Source: Endozoicomonas sp. NE40 (GTDB lineage Bacteria; Pseudomonadota; Gammaproteobacteria; Pseudomonadales; Endozoicomonadaceae). From it: a DNA stretch of 64,000 bases. The translations under genes and the position numbers were made by a program. The notes below the pieces were generated by a model. The model had not been told where the DNA came from, did no database searches, and saw nothing but the letters and a program-made list of their open reading frames with translations. Below, piece after piece: positions 61,724-64,000 of the stretch (positions are counted from its first letter, which is position 1; each line of letters starts with the position of its first letter). The DNA lies in the NCBI RefSeq assembly GCF_040549045.1, contig NZ_JBEWTB010000001.1:234288-298287 (forward strand), in the 5' to 3' direction.

Positions 61724-64000
61724 ATGGATCACGGGCGCGTAGGGGGAGCTTCCATTGCCAGTGTCAGGCAAGAACTGGCTTTACTGCAAGGCAAAGGCGA
61801 TAACACAAAGGTAGGGCTTGATTCTGAGGGCCGGTTAGTCACCGAGGATGAATCCAACAGCAGTTTTTTCTCCGTTTATCAAAAAGCATTAATTCAATTG
61901 CTGGTTAATGAACGAACCCCCAGACAAAAGCAACTGAAAGACCGGAATATCATCATTGCGATACCCGATAATCTGACGTTAGGCGCACTTAACGCAGCGC
62001 TGCACGGGTTAGACGCTGCCGATCAGCCAGCCCCTGCCCCGTCAGTGTCTACCCCTCCACAAACTAAGGCAGGGGGTCGTGCTTCTCCTTCCGATTTGAA
62101 CAGGTATTTTACCCCTGAGTTAATGGAGCACACCAGGCAGCACCATCAAGACCTTTACGCCCAGATTCAGGAGGCGCCCAAATCCCAGCTGGGTGATCTG
62201 GCTCGCAGGGCTAAAGAAGAACGGGATGTCGATGCAGTGATTGAACAAATCAATAAGAGCGAATTGTCCTCCCCCGTTGCCGGCGCCAAGCCGGATACAA
62301 CCACAGTGACTGACTCCGGACCCGCAACGGTATCGTCCAGGACAGCGCCTTCTACCTCTGGGAAAAAACGCCCGGTCCCCAAACCAAGGACAAAGAAACC
62401 GCCACTATCACCAGCTGCTCAGGTTGCACAAAATTATGCACTGAATCCGGAACAGCTGGCCGCATTTAATAACGTTTATGGTCAGTCTGAAAATATCAGG
62501 GAAATGGAGACGGCACTGACAGCCTGTTCCTTATTTTATCAATCCGGTTCCGATATGCCTCTGGATTTTTTATTAAACGTCATGAAAGAAAATCCTGAAG
62601 CCGCTAACCGGTTCGCTGATATCGAAGCCGACACGCCCTTTGAATTTAAACAGCAAGCCGAAGACTTGTTTCGACAATGTGTTTTAAAGTATGCCGGTCT
62701 GACTAATGCCTCTGATAATATCAACAAGAGTCTGACCACAATTAACCTCTGGCATAATCCCTCCATTGAGAATCAACTGGTAGCCCTTAAAAAGCTGGAT
62801 ATGGCCCACAATGCGATTAATGGCGGATCAATGGGGGATGATACATTGGTATTTGCTTTGGCGGACCAGCAAATGGACCCGGCCAAAATAGAAGAAATCC
62901 TGGAATTGCCAACCCTGATAAATTTGCTGGATAAACAAAAAGAAGCCGCCGACAATCCAAATATAAAAGCCATAGCCCAAAGGACAGATGGCATTGATAC
63001 TCACCCATCGTCCAAAGTGCTATGCATCTGTCAGGATGTCGCAAGATACGTTGTCGGCAATATGCCACAAGCAGAAGTTTACAGAAAGTCAGAATCTATC
63101 TCTCAGGCACTGGACGCCGTCAGCTACAACTGGTTAACGACTCATATCAACAATGACCAGAAATTGCGTCAATTCATTTCGAAGACGACTGGGTTATTGG
63201 AAACCAGCGGCGGAGTCTCAGCTTTTGCCGATTCATTAAAGGGTTGGTATCACAGCCGTCAGCCAGGCCAGTACTTCTCCTCACTGCCTGTGGTGACACA
63301 AAAGATTTTACGCCGCATTTATGACCAGATAGCCATCACCGAATTAGAGTCATTCAGTGACCAGCTCAGGGATTTAGAACCCTTGCCAGCGGTAGCCAGC
63401 CATCTGGAAAGCTTTAAAAACGGCATACAATCGTCGCAGGACTTTGTGAACCCGCAACAGCTGGACGCTGTCGCCCAACGCTTTGAAAATCTGGGCCTGA
63501 AACCAGGCCCGAGAACCATGGGAGACGGCAACTGTGGTTTTGCCAGTATCGCCCTGCTCACCGGGGACTCTCCAAAACAGGTAAGAGCCAGAGCCAGACA
63601 AGTGGCTCTGGATATGCAGAGTTATATAGACAATCAGGATACGGATCAGATTGAGGGCGATATCGCTTATAAAAGAAGAATCGAAACAGCCGTCAGGAGT
63701 TATCAGGATAATGCCTGGGTGGAAGGATTACAGTCTCCGGGAGAGCGGGCCGAAATAGTTGGTCTTGATCCTACTGAGGTGGATTTATCGCTTAAAGAAA
63801 AATACGGGCCTGAAGCCTTTTGGATGGATTATGCCGATTGTCAGTATCTCTCTGTCGCTTATAACAGACCCGTATTTACTCTGGCCGAAGTGGATGAGGG
63901 AGGTCGTCATTTTGCCAAGTACACCACCGCAGAGGGAGAGCTGAAGTATTGCTTCGATGATGCAACCTATAATCAGGGACTGGCCTGCTTTGAAAACCAG
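61724..64000 (+). CDS. Large protein with OTU-type cysteine protease motif (3' end outside window)
   Basis: ATG 61724 with AAGGAAGG upstream; the frame stays open for 759 codons to the window end. The N-terminal region is Pro/Ser/Lys-rich and disordered (about 100-230), then a long helical region, then MGDGNCGFASIALLTGDSPK with Cys604 as the presumed nucleophile, the ovarian-tumour (OTU) D-G-N-C motif. The partner His expected later in the domain is not yet reached by the last codons. OTU enzymes cleave ubiquitin chains. In bacteria they are typically effectors acting inside eukaryotic host cells. No signal peptide is seen, which would suit a type III or type VI secreted protein, but nothing here shows the route. 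Confidence 0.75.
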   Translation, partial: MDHGRVGGASIASVRQELALLQGKGDNTKVGLDSEGRLVTEDESNSSFFSVYQKALIQLLVNERTPRQKQLKDRNIIIAIPDNLTLGALNAALHGLDAADQPAPAPSVSTPPQTKAGGRASPSDLNRYFTPELMEHTRQHHQDLYAQIQEAPKSQLGDLARRAKEERDVDAVIEQINKSELSSPVAGAKPDTTTVTDSGPATVSSRTAPSTSGKKRPVPKPRTKKPPLSPAAQVAQNYALNPEQLAAFNNVYGQSENIREMETALTACSLFYQSGSDMPLDFLLNVMKENPEAANRFADIEADTPFEFKQQAEDLFRQCVLKYAGLTNASDNINKSLTTINLWHNPSIENQLVALKKLDMAHNAINGGSMGDDTLVFALADQQMDPAKIEEILELPTLINLLDKQKEAADNPNIKAIAQRTDGIDTHPSSKVLCICQDVARYVVGNMPQAEVYRKSESISQALDAVSYNWLTTHINNDQKLRQFISKTTGLLETSGGVSAFADSLKGWYHSRQPGQYFSSLPVVTQKILRRIYDQIAITELESFSDQLRDLEPLPAVASHLESFKNGIQSSQDFVNPQQLDAVAQRFENLGLKPGPRTMGDGNCGFASIALLTGDSPKQVRARARQVALDMQSYIDNQDTDQIEGDIAYKRRIETAVRSYQDNAWVEGLQSPGERAEIVGLDPTEVDLSLKEKYGPEAFWMDYADCQYLSVAYNRPVFTLAEVDEGGRHFAKYTTAEGELKYCFDDATYNQGLACFENQ

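Noticed and set aside
1..64000. CRISPR arrays, tRNA and rRNA genes
   Set aside because: No regularly spaced repeats other than the coiled-coil units, and no tRNA cloverleaf or rRNA-like sequence, were seen.

Overview
The window reads as a chromosomal stretch of a marine, animal-associated gammaproteobacterium. The closest match I can suggest is Endozoicomonas or a relative. That rests on gammaproteobacterial promoter and CRP-site style, LacI/CRP-type sugar regulation, Tat and Opp families, abundant decayed transposons, and host-facing proteins such as an OTU-type protease. No rRNA, tRNA, CRISPR array or phage module was seen. Codon use and gene style are even across 7-55 kb; the decayed mobile DNA and AT-richer inserts lie mainly at 0.6-6.4 kb.

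Layout. 0-6.4 kb is accessory DNA. It holds the C-terminus of a 14-residue-repeat coiled-coil protein, a collapsed ISKra4-like transposase, an ABC-F ATPase with an attenuator-like leader, a methyltransferase, a sulfatase fragment, and a Tn3-family transposase. The Tn3 gene is broken by a ~1.1 kb insert carrying a hexapeptide acyltransferase, and is also flanked by a MITE. 6.5-15.4 kb holds a Spy/LTXXQ-like periplasmic protein, then a tightly coupled MoxR-DUF58-BatA-BatB-BatD-BatE (aerotolerance type) operon. 15.8-19 kb holds a DUF1800/DUF1501 pair followed by an orphan TatB-like gene.

19-55 kb is a large carbohydrate utilisation region. Its core enzymes fit beta-1,2-glucan (sophoro-oligosaccharide) catabolism. 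They are a secreted GH144-type glucanase lipoprotein with PA14, a second periplasmic (alpha/alpha)6 glucanase-like protein, and a cytoplasmic GH94 enzyme of 1,2-beta-oligoglucan phosphorylase size and motif. A CUT1 ABC importer, an MsmK-type ATPase and a cytoplasmic GH3 beta-glucosidase complete the core. Around them sit two formylglycine-type sulfatases, a periplasmic PHP-domain phosphoesterase-like protein, an Opp-like importer with a fused double ATPase, an outer-membrane barrel, two homologous glycan-binding-like lipoproteins, an AA10 LPMO with a CBM73-like module, and a LacI-family regulator. Near-identical GAAACGTTTC operators recur upstream of most of these genes, several paired with CRP-like sites, so the region appears to be one regulon. 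The sulfatases and the phosphoesterase suggest the natural substrate is a substituted (anionic) glucan; that is inference.

55-64 kb leaves the locus. It holds a GshB-like ATP-grasp ligase coupled to an N-formylglutamate amidohydrolase/QEGLA metallopeptidase fusion, a degenerate PTS EIIA-HPr-like protein, an unknown secreted protein, and the start of a large protein with an OTU-type cysteine protease motif that runs off the window.
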